From assembly GCA_003254905.1 (NCBI GenBank), contig QANU01098975.1:248001-312000 (forward strand): a stretch of 64,000 nucleotides of DNA. Reading direction: 5' to 3'. Both the position numbers and the translations under genes were made by a program. The notes beneath the pieces were generated by a model. That model saw only the letters and a list, made by a program, of their open reading frames with translations. It had not been told where the DNA came from and made no database searches. Shown piece after piece: positions 46,226 to 56,900 of this stretch (its first letter is position 1; every line of letters begins with the position of its first letter). The DNA is from Nissolia schottii. Taxonomy: Eukaryota > Streptophyta > Magnoliopsida > Fabales > Fabaceae.

Positions 46226-49200
46226 GTGCTTGCCACTGCCGCTGCCACTAATGACACTGTGCCCTCTCCTTCCGTCACCTCTACCGATGCAGTCTCCTCA
46301 AGTGATATTGAGTCCCTACTAAAACAACTCATTTCACTTTCCGGTAATACTCCCGCAGCCCTGTCTACCACATCAGGTAATATAAAATGGTATTTTGATT
46401 CTGCATGGTGTAATCACATGACATCTGCATCTCATGATTTTTCTTCCATGACTGCCACTAGTATTGCACCAGCTATATACACTGCAGATGGGTCTCTTAT
46501 GAATGTTAGTCATAAGGGTTTTATCTCCTCACCCATTCTCACATTACCTAACACATATCTCTTTCCTAAGTTAAACTTTCATCTTATCTCTGTTAGTCAA
46601 TTATGTGATCTTGGATATGAAATTACTTTTTCTTCTTCTAGTTGTCATGTGTAGAACCCACGGACGGGGCAACTTATCGGGACTGGATGTAAGATTGAAA
46701 GGCTATTTGAGCTCACTAGTCTTCACGTTCCTTTCAATATATGTGCTTCTTCTACCCTCTCTTCCTTCTAACTCTGGCATCATCGTCTTGCTCACAACTC
46801 TCTGGGGAAAATGCGTCACCTCCTTTCTGTAGGATTTTTAAGACACATTAGTAATGAATTTTTTAATTGCATTTCTTGTCAAACTGCTAAACAACTGACT
46901 TTATCTTTGAATAAAAGTACATATATTTCTAACTTTCCTTTTGATTTAGTGCACTTTGATATTTGGGGACCAGCTCCCACTCCTTCAATGGACAGAGGTC
47001 GATATTTTGTCAATTTTATTGATGATCATTCCTGTTATACTTGGATATATCTAATGAAAAATCATCACGAACTACCTAAAATTTATATTAATTTTGCCAA
47101 GATGATTAAAACTCAATTTCCAAAAGTAATTAAAGTTTTTCAACATGATAATGCCATGGAATACCGTGACTCAAAACTTTTGACCTTTCTTAATGAATAG
47201 GGAACTCTATCTGAATTTTCTTGTCCTGGTACCTCTCAACAAAATGGATGTGCAGAACGGAAGCATCGTCACATTCTTGACTTTATTCGTGTTATGCTTA
47301 TCTCTTCCTCTTGTCCTGAGCGAGCTTGGGGTGAAGCTACCCTTACTGCTGTCTATGTCATTAATCGCCTACTATTCTCTACTCTTGCTAATGTCTCTCC
47401 CTTTGAGCGTCTCCACCACACTCCTCCTGATTACAACTCCTTAAAAGTGTTTTCTTGTGCATGTTTTATACTTATTTAACCACATGAATACACTAAACTA
47501 GAACCATGTGCTCGGATTTGTTGCTTTCTTGGCTATGGGATAGAACACAAAGGCTATCGTTGTTGGGATCCCACCTCTCAATGCATTCGTATCTCCCACC
47601 ACGTTATCTTTTGGGAACACCACATGTTCTCATCTTTATCTTCCTTCAAGTCTGTTCCCACCACCATAAGTCCTTTTTTTACCAACTCCTCTGTTGACCT
47701 TTTTCCTTGTGGTTCTGATTCAGGATCTTCTCCTGAGCTCACAGTGCCTTCTGATGTTTTAACCTCTCCCACTGATCTTATCCCGAACGTAGATCCTGCA
47801 CCATATTCTCATGATTCTCTGAATCGTCTAACCAGGGTAAGAAATCCACCTTCATATCTCCGTGATTATCATTATTTTTCTACCATGCTTCACTTACACG
47901 AGTCGTAGTCCTATAAAGAAGCATCTACAGATCCTTTTTGGCAATATGCTATGCAATAAGAGTTACAAGCATTAGAATATACTCACACTTGGGACCTGGT
48001 TGATTAACCTTCTAATAAGATGCTTGTAGGATATAAATTGGTGTACAAAACCAAGACCCACTCCGATGGCTCTGTTGAATGATACAAAGCTCGCTTGGTT
48101 GCTAAGGGATTTACTCAAGAATATGGCACTGACTATGAAGAGACATTTGCCCTTATGGCCGTCATCACCTTTGTATGTGCTCTCTTAGCAATTGCGACCA
48201 TTTGGAAATGGACTCTTAGCCAAATGGATGTGAAAAATGCCTTCCTTAACAGTGACTTAGAAGAAGGAGTCTATATGAAACCTCCTCAAGGCTATACTTG
48301 TCCACCAAACAAGTTTTGTCTTCTCTGTAAGGCCTTATATGGTCTTAAGCAGGCTCCCCGTGCTTGGGTTGCCAAATTCAGTTCTACTGTTAGTCAAATT
48401 GGGTTCACTTCCAATCCACACGACTTTGCTCTCTTCATCCGTCAAATCAAGGCTCTGTGTTACTATTACTTTATGTTGATGAAATGATTATATTGGAGAT
48501 GACATCTCAGACATCGCAAATCTTAAAGCATCCCTGAGCCGTGATAAGTGTCATTTTGGTAGTTTTAGAAGCTAAATAGACACTTATATTGAGTAACTAA
48601 TGAGAAATCCTTATCAAACTCTCCCATTTTGGTTTCTTATTGTTAAATTGTTAAGAATGGATACTATATGTGTTAAATTATGACTTTAATGTCATATTTT
48701 GATATAGGAATGAAGTTTGAAGCAAAACGGCACAAGGCAAGAAGAGTGGAAAGGGAAAAGGAACTCTGGCCACTCAGTGACCCTTGTAGTGCAACAAGGA
48801 GAAAAAATCACTTTCTGGTCATTCAGCGACCCCTTCAATTCGCTCAGCGCCCTGATCGTTATTTTTACTATAAAAGGAAAGTGGTTTCCTTCAACGGAAG
48901 GAATCCAGAGTTAGAAAGAGAAAAAGAAAGAAAAGGAGATTCAGGGCTTCATCTAGAGAGCAAAGGGAAGAGATTCTAAAGGTCGTTGCACACCATTGCA
49001 AAACACACCACCGTCATTCGCCGATCGTCTTGTTTTCTTTGATTTCTTCTTGTAAGCAGGAAAACATACATGGCTATGGAGATCTAACCTTCCTATTGTT
49101 GGGATTTGATGAGTTTTATCGCTTAAATGTATCCGTCTTAACTTCTTTGTATATGGATCTATGATATTCAATGATTTCGATGATTAGATCTTAAACTTAA

Positions 49201-50665
49201 TGCTTGTTTTAGCTTAGCTACCTAAAACCTGATTTGAGATTTGATTTTGTGAGTGAAAACTACATCGTTGAGTTAGATCTAGATCAAATAATTTAATATC
49301 CCTGATTGCTAGAAATAGAATTAGGTTTATTAGTCGTTTTAACACCCGAAGCTATTACAGTTCGCTTTGTTAATTGTGCGAGACATAGACAAGTAACAAC
49401 GAGAACCAAATGATCTTATCATACTAGACATAGGTGATTTAAGATAAGAACTGGTGTGAGGAAATCCAGAATTTGATAGATCATATGCATGGAACTACTG
49501 GATATATAAAAGTGGTATTACAAATCAAATCCCGTCAGCTTTCTTTACTGTTTTCAAACTCGTTCAGTTTATTGCTTATTTTACAATTTCACGTCTTTAT
49601 AAACTTTTCATTAAAATGATGGACCAACCTATTTACTACTTAATTAACAATATCTAAGAACGACATTGTATTATCAATTCCCAGATGACGACAAAAGCCC
49701 TTTCACTATACTGCAATTGAATTCTTGTGGGGATTTGAAAGTGGAATGGTAAATAGGAAAAAAAAAAGCTTTCAACAATCCACCACTTTGAAATGAAGGA
49801 CCTTGACCCTCTCAGTTATTTTCTAGGCCTTGAAGTTCTTTCCTTTACTGATGGTATTTGTCTATCTCAGGCCAAGTATGCATCTGATCTTATTGCTCGA
49901 GCTGGTCTCACAGATAGTCACACAAAATCCACTCCTCTAGAACCTAATGTTCGCTTTACACCTATGGATGGAACTGCACTTAATAATCCCACTGTATACA
50001 GACAGCTTGTCGGCAACTTGATCTACCTAACTGTTACTCTCCCTGACATTTCATATGTAGTACACCTTGTCAGTCAATTTATGACCGCTCCACGATCTAC
50101 TCATTATGCTGCAATTCTTCGCATTCTCCGTTATGTCAAAGGAACATTGTTTCATGGGCTCCACTTTTCTACCCACTCTTCATTAACCCTTCGTGCCTAC
50201 TCTAATGTTGATTGGGGTGGTGATCCTACTGATTGTTGTTCTACCACAGGCTATTGCATCTTCCTCGGTGACTCCCTTATCTCATGGCGAAGCAAGAAAC
50301 AAACATTGATTGCCCGCTCTAGTACTGAGGCTGAATATCGAGCTCTTGTCGACACCACTTCTAAAATCCTTTGGTTATGTTGGCTCCTTGATGATTTGGG
50401 CATCTCCCAATCCTCTGCTACTGATCTATATTATGACAATCGAAGCGCTATTCAAATTGCTCATAATAATTTCTTCCATGAGAGCACCAAACACATTGAG
50501 ATTGATTGTCACTTCATTTGCCAACGCATTTTGCGTGGTGCCCTTCGCCTTATCTCAATTGGAACCCTTGACCAACCCGCTAACATATTCACTAAAGCGC
50601 ATCATCCTGGTCGCTTCCACACTTTGGTCTCCAAACTAAAGTTGGTTTCATCAAAACCTACTTGA
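46226..50665 (+). pseudogene. copia pol remnant (PR, INT, RT, RNase H)
   Basis: In order: protease region (46226-46654), where the catalytic D-S-G is D-S-A and the nearby HMT motif remains; integrase (46811-47480), broken by stops and lacking an uninterrupted zinc-binding segment; and reverse transcriptase, first half (48095-48490), with 'DVKNAFLNSDL' and 'ALYGLKQAPRAW', breaking inside the YVDD motif (YVDE). Then comes the foreign insertion, and after it the RT end plus RNase H (49793-50665), open over 290 codons with 'YFLGLEVL', 'SSTEAEYRAL', 'KHIEIDCHF' and 'ANIFTKA'. The long intact last part contrasts with the damaged front. Confidence 0.88.
48538..49785 (+). mobile_element. LTR-type insertion nested in copia RT
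   Basis: RT coding sequence stops at about 48537 and resumes at about 49787 (HFEMKDLDPL). The intervening sequence starts TGATAAGTGTC, has 'CAGCGACCCC' and 'CGCTCAGCGCC' motifs, a TATAAAAGG-like box (48869), and ends after TATACTGCAATTG and a GGGATTTGAAAGTGG segment. The same landmarks, inverted, frame the region around the assembly gap at 25590-26889. It is probably a lone LTR of a larger (gypsy-type?) family. I see no clean target-site duplication. Confidence 0.6.
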
Positions 50666-50678
50666 GTTTGAGGGGGGA

Positions 50679-50882
50679 TGTTAATGATATGATTTAATGA
50701 TATGATTGATTCTATAAATATTTGATTTGATTATAATTTGATCTTGTAAATATTTGATTGATTGTATTTTGATTTTTAGCCATTGAGTTTTCAGCCTATA
50801 AATAGGCTCCCCCTCTATTGTAAATCACAGACTCAGAAATACAAATATATTACTCTTCCACTACTTTTGTTATTTATTTACA
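50679..50882 (+). repeat. 3' LTR of second copia element
   Basis: 204 bases, similar to the 5' LTR. It has an extra duplicated 'ATGATATGATT' near its start, which explains the length difference. Confidence 0.92.
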
Positions 50883-50901
50883 AAAGTGATTTGGTTTCGT
50901 G

Positions 50902-51452
50902 ATGAAAGGGATAATGCAGATACCGTATGACAAAACGGTGAAGTTGATGCTTGCTTCATTGGAGCATAACTTGCTCCCTGATCTTGTTACTAGGAGATTC
51001 ATTTGCTCCCTTTTGGCCACTCGCCTTCGCTCTGCTTACATCCTTCCCTCTCAACTTCAACTCTCTCACCTTCTCCACTTCGCATGGTATGCTGCTTTTT
51101 TCTATAAAAGAGATCATATTATTATGCATTATGAGAAGAAAAGGTGAAATAATGTGACACTTTCAGCTTTACAAGAGATGCCTATTGCAATCAATAGTGA
51201 TAAGACCAAATCTCAGCATTATGAACTGCCAACCTCTTTCTTAGAGCTTGTGCTCGGAAAGAATCTCAAATACAGGTTAACTTTATAGTGGAAAAAAAAT
51301 GTTATTTTTGCTGAAATTGAAAAGTGATGTGAAGGACAGCCACCAAGTGGACAGCCTATTGGAGAACATTCTTCATAGTTGCACCAGAGCTCTTCGGATA
51401 CAACAGTGGCGAAGAATGGATGGTTGCACACTTTCTTTTCAAGAAGAAATAA
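50902..51452 (+). pseudogene. Coclaurine N-methyltransferase-like copy B, deleted
   Basis: Exon 1 (about 50902-51086) and exon 2 (51167-51275) are clearly like copies A and C. After 60 bases of intron-2-like sequence the text jumps into the middle of exon 8 (about 51333-51452, ending 'WMVAHFLFKKK' and stop). Exons 3 to 7, with the SAM-binding and catalytic parts, are gone. The end of exon 1 also lost bases ('FAW' in place of 'FAH'), so splicing to exon 2 would shift frame. The copia element's LTR ends 19 bases before the ATG, so the original promoter was also separated. It cannot make an active enzyme. Confidence 0.92.
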
Positions 51453-52308
51453 ATAAATAAAAGCCCCCAAAAACTTCTTTTAATTAAATAATGGGCATAG
51501 GGAACAATAAATTAATAAATGAGGTTGCATACTTCAATGTAGAACTCGGAATGCAAGTGAATGTAGGTGGAAGTAACTCTGTTACATTGCCATGTTATGT
51601 GGTTTGCAATTTGTAGCTCTACGGACCACTCTAAATCCGGCAGTGTTAGGTAAGGGTTTAGAAAGGAAAGTGGAGAACTATCCGCTATATGGGTAGAAAT
51701 TAGTTTAAAAAATTGTCTCTAATCATATCTGTTATATTTTTCATTTTTTAATGTACAAAATTAACTGAAAAAATATCGAGAGACAATAATAATTTTAATT
51801 TTTATATTTTGTCTCCTAAATTATTGTTAGATTTATTTTGTAATAGATATTAATATAACTTTTCACAATTAATTAAAAAATTATTATTTTTTAATAGAAA
51901 AAGCTATAATAAACTTAATTTGATTAACTTAAAAATCACTATTTTATATTTAGTAAAACTGAATTAGCCGAATCAATTTAAACCGACTTAAATTCATACC
52001 AAGTTGTTGATGGCTGTACCACTTTTCACCAGTCTGGTGCAGCCTCAATTCAATTCAATTGAACTTAACAGGGATGGATCTTTCTTAGTTTTCTCGAGTC
52101 TCAAAAAGAAAAAGAAAAGAAAAGGAAAAAAAAAAAAAAAAAAAGAGAAGAAATAATAAGAAATTGGAGTCCAGCCCAGTTGAAAATTGAAAATTGAAAA
52201 TTGAAAATGGAAAATAGTACTGAAGCAAATAAATAAGAGAAAGATAAGGTACTGGGCGGGAGGGAGGAACAAGTGTCGAGGAATCTGCGTGTCGTGGTGG
52301 TTGGTTCC
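51453..52308. other. Intergenic region between copies B and C
   Basis: No gene seen. An A-rich tract (52118-52144) and a run of four GAAAATT units (52180-52210) stand out. The sequence near 52250-52308 is the likely 5' leader of copy C. Confidence 0.6.
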
Positions 52309-54768
52309 ATGGAAGGGATAATGCAGCTACCGTACGACAGCACCGTGAAGCTGATGCTTGCTTCATTGGAGCGCAACTTGCTCCCCGACCCTGTCGTTAG
52401 GAGGCTCACGCGCTTGCTTTTGTCCTCGCGCCTTCGCTCTGCTTACAGGCCCTCCTCTCAACTTCAGCTCTCTGACCTCCTCCAATTTGCACACTGTACT
52501 CTCACTTTTTCTTTCATTTTCATTTTTGAGAAGAATATTGTTAATTTGAAGGTGAGTTAATGTGTGAGATACTCCTTTCAGCTTTACAAGAGATGCCTAT
52601 TGCAATCAGCACTGATAAGCCAAAATCTCAACATTATGAATTGCCTACCTCTTTCTTCAAGCTGGTGCTCGGGAACAATCTCAAATACAGGTAATTTCAT
52701 TTAATTTTTTAAAAAAATAATGAGTTGGGGTGGGAAATTAAGTGTTGAAAAATGTGTGTGTGTTCATCAACATGTTCAAATTGCAGCCCTCCTTTTATCT
52801 GTGTTATATTGATTAAATGATTAATTATGAAACTAAACTAAAAAGCAATTTCCTGCATATACTTCTGTAAATTGCTGGAGCTATGCAAACCTTGGAAGAG
52901 AACAGCGCTGCAGTGATGGATAGGGCACTTTCATAGGCCTATTACCACTGTAGACCCCAAAAGAAACTCAGGGTTACCATCTGGTGGTGTAAAAATGAAT
53001 GCATATTTCACATGCGGCTCTAGCTTACAACTTGATGAGTCTGTGGCATAAATGCTCAGTTGATCACTCGTTTATAGCTAAAAGCAGCATTTCACTGTAC
53101 TGGTATGCAGGGCTAAAGGCTAACAAGCTAGCATAATCAGTGTGTAAATATTGGCTACACAACAATCTTTTTGTTGCACAATGAATATCTAGGGGCTGTA
53201 ATTTGTTAGCAATTTCAACTATGACATGTAGGTTTTGTTTGCCTGAGAAAAATAGTGAAATACACACACGACCTTATATGGTTAATACAACATTCCCAAA
53301 TGTATGGACTGGTGCAGTTGTTGTTACTTCTCTTCTGCCACAAAGAAATTGGAAGATGCTGAAGAAGCAATGTTGGAACTCTACTGCGAGAGATCAAACC
53401 TGAAGGATGGTCACACAGTTCTTGATGTGGGATGTGGTTGGGGATCACTGGCTTTATACATTGCCAAGAATTACAGTAATTCCAGGGTAACAGGAATCTG
53501 CAATTCCACAACTCAAAAAGCTTACATTGAGGAGCGGTGCCGGTATATATGCTACTTGATATACTTTCATTTTAAAGCATATAACTCTTACATGACACCA
53601 ACATTCAGCTTGAAAATTAATGTTGCATCATGCATGATGATCAAAATCACTTTCTTCGATCTGCTCTCATGTCAGGGATCTTCAGCTGCAAAATTTGGAC
53701 ATCATTATTGCAGATATCAGCACGTTTCAAATGGAAGCCTCTTATGACAGAATATTTTCCATAGAGATGTTTGAGGTTAGAGTTTGTGGATAAATAGATC
53801 TGTATTGTAGTCATGCTTTCTTAATTTTTGAAGTCTGTGGATGCAGCACATGAAGAACTACAGAGATCTTCTCAAGAAGATATCCAAATGGATGAAAGAG
53901 GATGGCCTTTTATTTGTTCATCATTTCTGCCACAAAGCATTTGCTTACCACTATGAGGTGATCCTGATGTAATGTTGTTAAATGACTTAGCCATCTTGGT
54001 TTCGTGGTTGTTTTGTTTTGTTTTGTTTTGTTTTCATGGATTCCATTCATTTTCTTATTGGCTTCTTATATATATAGGACAAAAATGAAGATGACTGGAT
54101 TACGAGATACTTCTTCACTGGAGGAACTATGCCTGCAGCAAATCTACTTCTTTATTTCCAAGTAAGCTTGCTACAACTTGTGCTAGCTGTGTTACATAAG
54201 ATATGATGAAGTTATGAAGACACTACAGTAGCGTACTTGCATTTTTCCTTGAAAACAAAATTGAAGCCCCTGCAATGTTTTTGTTTAACACTTTTATATT
54301 GCATCTAGATTTAGCTCACATGTGATTGATTTCTTTGGTTGTGTGCGCAGGATGATGTTTCTGTGGTCAACCATTGGCTAGTAAATGGGAAACACTACGC
54401 ACAGACCAGGTTAAAATCAATTAAGTTGCCCAATAATTTTACAGCAAAAAATCATATTACATTACTAATATGTTTTTAATATGTTAAAATCATATTCCAT
54501 CCGTTTTTAATATGTTTAAAGCTAGTTTGAATAGTATTATTACATTACTGAAGCAAAAACAAATTTATCAAGCAGTGAAGAATGGCTCAAAAGGATGGAC
54601 AAGAGCATGAGCACCATCAAGCCCATTATGGAATCAACATATGGCAAGGATTCAGCCACCAAGTGGACTGCCTATTGGAGAACATTCTTCATAGCTGTAG
54701 CAGAAATGTTTGCATACAATGACGGGGAAGAATGGATGGTTGCACACTTTCTTTTCGAAAAGAAATAA
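52309..54768 (+). CDS. Coclaurine N-methyltransferase-like protein, copy C
   Basis: Eight exons: 52309-52495, 52582-52690, 53318-53542, 53676-53775, 53847-53957, 54078-54161, 54351-54409 and 54576-54768. All use GT-AG junctions and join in frame to 355 residues, the length of the Arabidopsis relatives. Start [10 protein letters not shown]; motif [11 protein letters not shown] (134-143); 'SIEMFEH' at 202-208 keeps Glu204, Glu207 and His208, the positions reported as catalytic in coclaurine N-methyltransferases (from memory); 'FVHHFCHK' is also kept. The enzyme moves a methyl group from SAM, probably to an amine nitrogen; its true substrate outside alkaloid plants is not known to me. The frame is open upstream of the ATG with only a GTG, so 52309 is the start. 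This looks like the working member of the array. Confidence 0.95.
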
Positions 54769-56185
54769 AGAAAAAGCCTTAACCAAATCTTCTTTTCTTC
54801 TTTTAACTAAACAATGATGTAAGGACAACAAACTACTAAACGAGGTTGCAACGAGGTTGCATACTTCAATAATTGTCCTGTACTCTTATCAACTTATGTA
54901 TTTTATTTGGGTCGTTTGCCCTTACTTTTTGTGCCATGGCCCGTCACAGAACTATCCAGCAAGGTAAATGAAGAAATTTCGTTTTAATAATGCGGCTGAG
55001 ACAGCATTGCAAACACGTATTTCAAAATCAAGCACACCTCCTGTGAGAATAAATTTCCATCGATGACACTACTTTTTTAACTTCCAAAATATTATAGAAC
55101 AGATCAAAAATTGATGAAACAAATGTAGGACCTAAAAATAAATTTAATATGACGTTAAAAATACAGTGAAGAAAAACATCTTTTTCCAAATCATGCTCCT
55201 TGCAAGTCTGCCTCACCAGAAGTTAATCTCATTCCCCGGTACAATAGACTTTAGAGCATGGATTAAAGCCATCAAGATCAAGATAACTCGGTTCAAACAA
55301 AGACCTACCAGATAGGTAGTAGAGCGCCTGATACCACATCAATACTGGTCGCCACACGGTCAAGCTGTTTTCGGTAGTAAACTGCCTGCATCAAATTTTC
55401 AAACCCATAATTAGTTCAAAAGTCAAGTGGAGCAACTTAAACTAAGACAAAATCGTGTGCATCAGTTGTAACTGTAGTGTTGTGTAAGTATAAAGTCTCA
55501 TAGGTAACTACATACATGTTTATTTGCTCCTAAAGAGTTTACTCCATAGTTGTAACTAGGTATGAATATGGATTATCCGCACCCCCCTTCTGCATAGTCC
55601 TCAAAGTTACTCCCAACAAAGATTTCAACGAGGTCAGTTTGCAAGGAAGGCAATAATGGAACAAAAAGGCAAAGGATAGGAAAATTCTAATGCAGCGTAG
55701 TTGTTGTTTGTCAGCGACAGTGACTCAAGTCATGCTTAAAGATTAGGCACGGATCTAAACACTGTCAATGCCTCACAGAAGTTAAACAACAATAAGCGTG
55801 CTTCATATAACTTAAAAATCCAGCAGCAGCAAATCCTGTAACTAGACATGTAATTTCCATTGCTTTGGTCCCGTAATCATGTTATAGCAAGGATTCTATA
55901 TGAAGTGTTTCCAGCCTAGGTTGATATCATTTAAACAATACCATAAGTTATTAGATTATAGGTTAGTAGATCATAGAAATTCTGAATGCACGACAATGCA
56001 ATAAACAGCTAGGCAATGACAAGTTACTTAATTGATCACCAATTATCGAACATTTCCCAGTGTTATACAGTAAAAATTCGACGGACTCCAGGGAAAATCA
56101 ACACTAGAACTCAATAGGAGTAGGGACCTAAAGGAAGAGCTAGTTGATGAGTCCAGTAATTAATCACCTTAGTACTCCCCACAAG
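54769..56185. other. Intergenic region downstream of copy C
   Basis: No gene I can support. On the minus strand, 55311-55388 reads as a 26-codon open stretch after an AG (AVYYRKQLDRVATSIDVV..., then stop). It could be an exon in the 3' part of the twin-CX9C gene, but I cannot confirm it. Confidence 0.5.
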
Positions 56186-56636
56186 TTACTGAGAAGCAGC
56201 AGCACCATTCCTCAAATCATCTTGAACAATTTCTTCAGCTTCCAAGAAACGGCTCAGATGTTTATCTTCCAAATGTTGCTGTTCAAAGTTACAGAGCAAT
56301 TTTCAAGAATCCGTCCTATTAATTAACAACAATAATAATAATAAAAAATAAGTGTAATAAGGACATACTGAAAGGCAAGCTCTGTACTTTTGCCACTCAG
56401 AAACACACTCTTGTTTGTCCCACTGACCCTTCATGAATTTCTCCGCGTACCACCTCCAAAAACGAAAATTAGGGTTTAAGTAATAAAATTGATTTGATGA
56501 ATAAAAAAAAAAAAACGATATTTGGTGAATAGAGTGTGTGTGATTGAAACCTGTTGAAGCAGTTGTTGTATGCATCTCTAAGAAGGGCACAAGGAGAGGT
56601 TGAAGATGAGGATTTGGAGCTTTTCTTGTCCCTCAT
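56186..56636 (-). CDS. Twin-CX9C protein, MDM35/TRIAP1 type (At4g33100-like)
   Basis: Three exons on the minus strand: 56551-56636, 56369-56453 and 56186-56278. They join in frame to 87 residues. The two Cys pairs are Cys16-X9-Cys26 and Cys45-X9-Cys55, with 'WYAEKFMKGQWDKQECVSEWQKYRACL' between and around them (split by the exon 1/2 join at Arg29). This is the UPF0203/MDM35 family: small intermembrane-space proteins oxidised by the Mia40 pathway, which in yeast and animals partner Ups/PRELI lipid-transfer proteins. The Ser/Lys-rich N-terminus and the Ala/Ser tail vary in the family. Its Arabidopsis relative, as I recall, is At4g33100, which sits next to the same neighbours. It is transcribed head-to-head with APM1, with 264 bases between the start codons. 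Confidence 0.9.
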
Positions 56637-56900
56637 TGAGAATAGTGATTTACTGGTATCGGCGGACCAAGGAAAAAACTTCAACACCCGTCTTCCGCCA
56701 CCGCAGACATCCTCACCTAACCGCAACGTGTCACCATATAAAAAAAAAAGCCTCTTTTTTGTTTTTAGCGTAAAAACGACGTCGTATTGAGTGAGGCCTA
56801 ATTTGAAGGAGCAATCTGTATAAATAGGCATTCGAGCTCAGTTTCCAGTTTCGCTTCAATTTGACTACTTCATTTCTGCGAGTGAAAGAGAGAAAGGGAT
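56637..56900. promoter_or_regulatory. Shared promoter between twin-CX9C gene and APM1
   Basis: Only 264 bases separate the two start codons. The interval holds a perfect palindrome ACGACGTCGT (56776-56785) with an ACGT core, as bound by plant bZIP factors, and a TATA box TATAAATA (56819-56826) oriented for APM1, 75 bases before its ATG. I see no clear TATA box for the minus-strand gene. Whether both genes respond to the same elements is inference. Confidence 0.65.

Larger units (their letters stand above)
44296..50882 (+). mobile_element. Ty1/copia LTR retrotransposon, degenerate, plus strand
   Basis: The LTRs are 44296-44487 and 50679-50882, starting TGTTAATGATATGAT and ending TTTACA. A PBS (TGGTATTAG, tRNA-Met type) follows the first LTR. 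A polypurine tract (GAGGGGGGA) precedes the second. The flanks are AAAGT (one extra T on the left), a likely target-site duplication. Gag, protease, integrase, RT and RNase H are recognisable but broken. An LTR-type insertion splits the RT. The element sits 19 bases upstream of the start codon of methyltransferase copy B. Confidence 0.92.
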
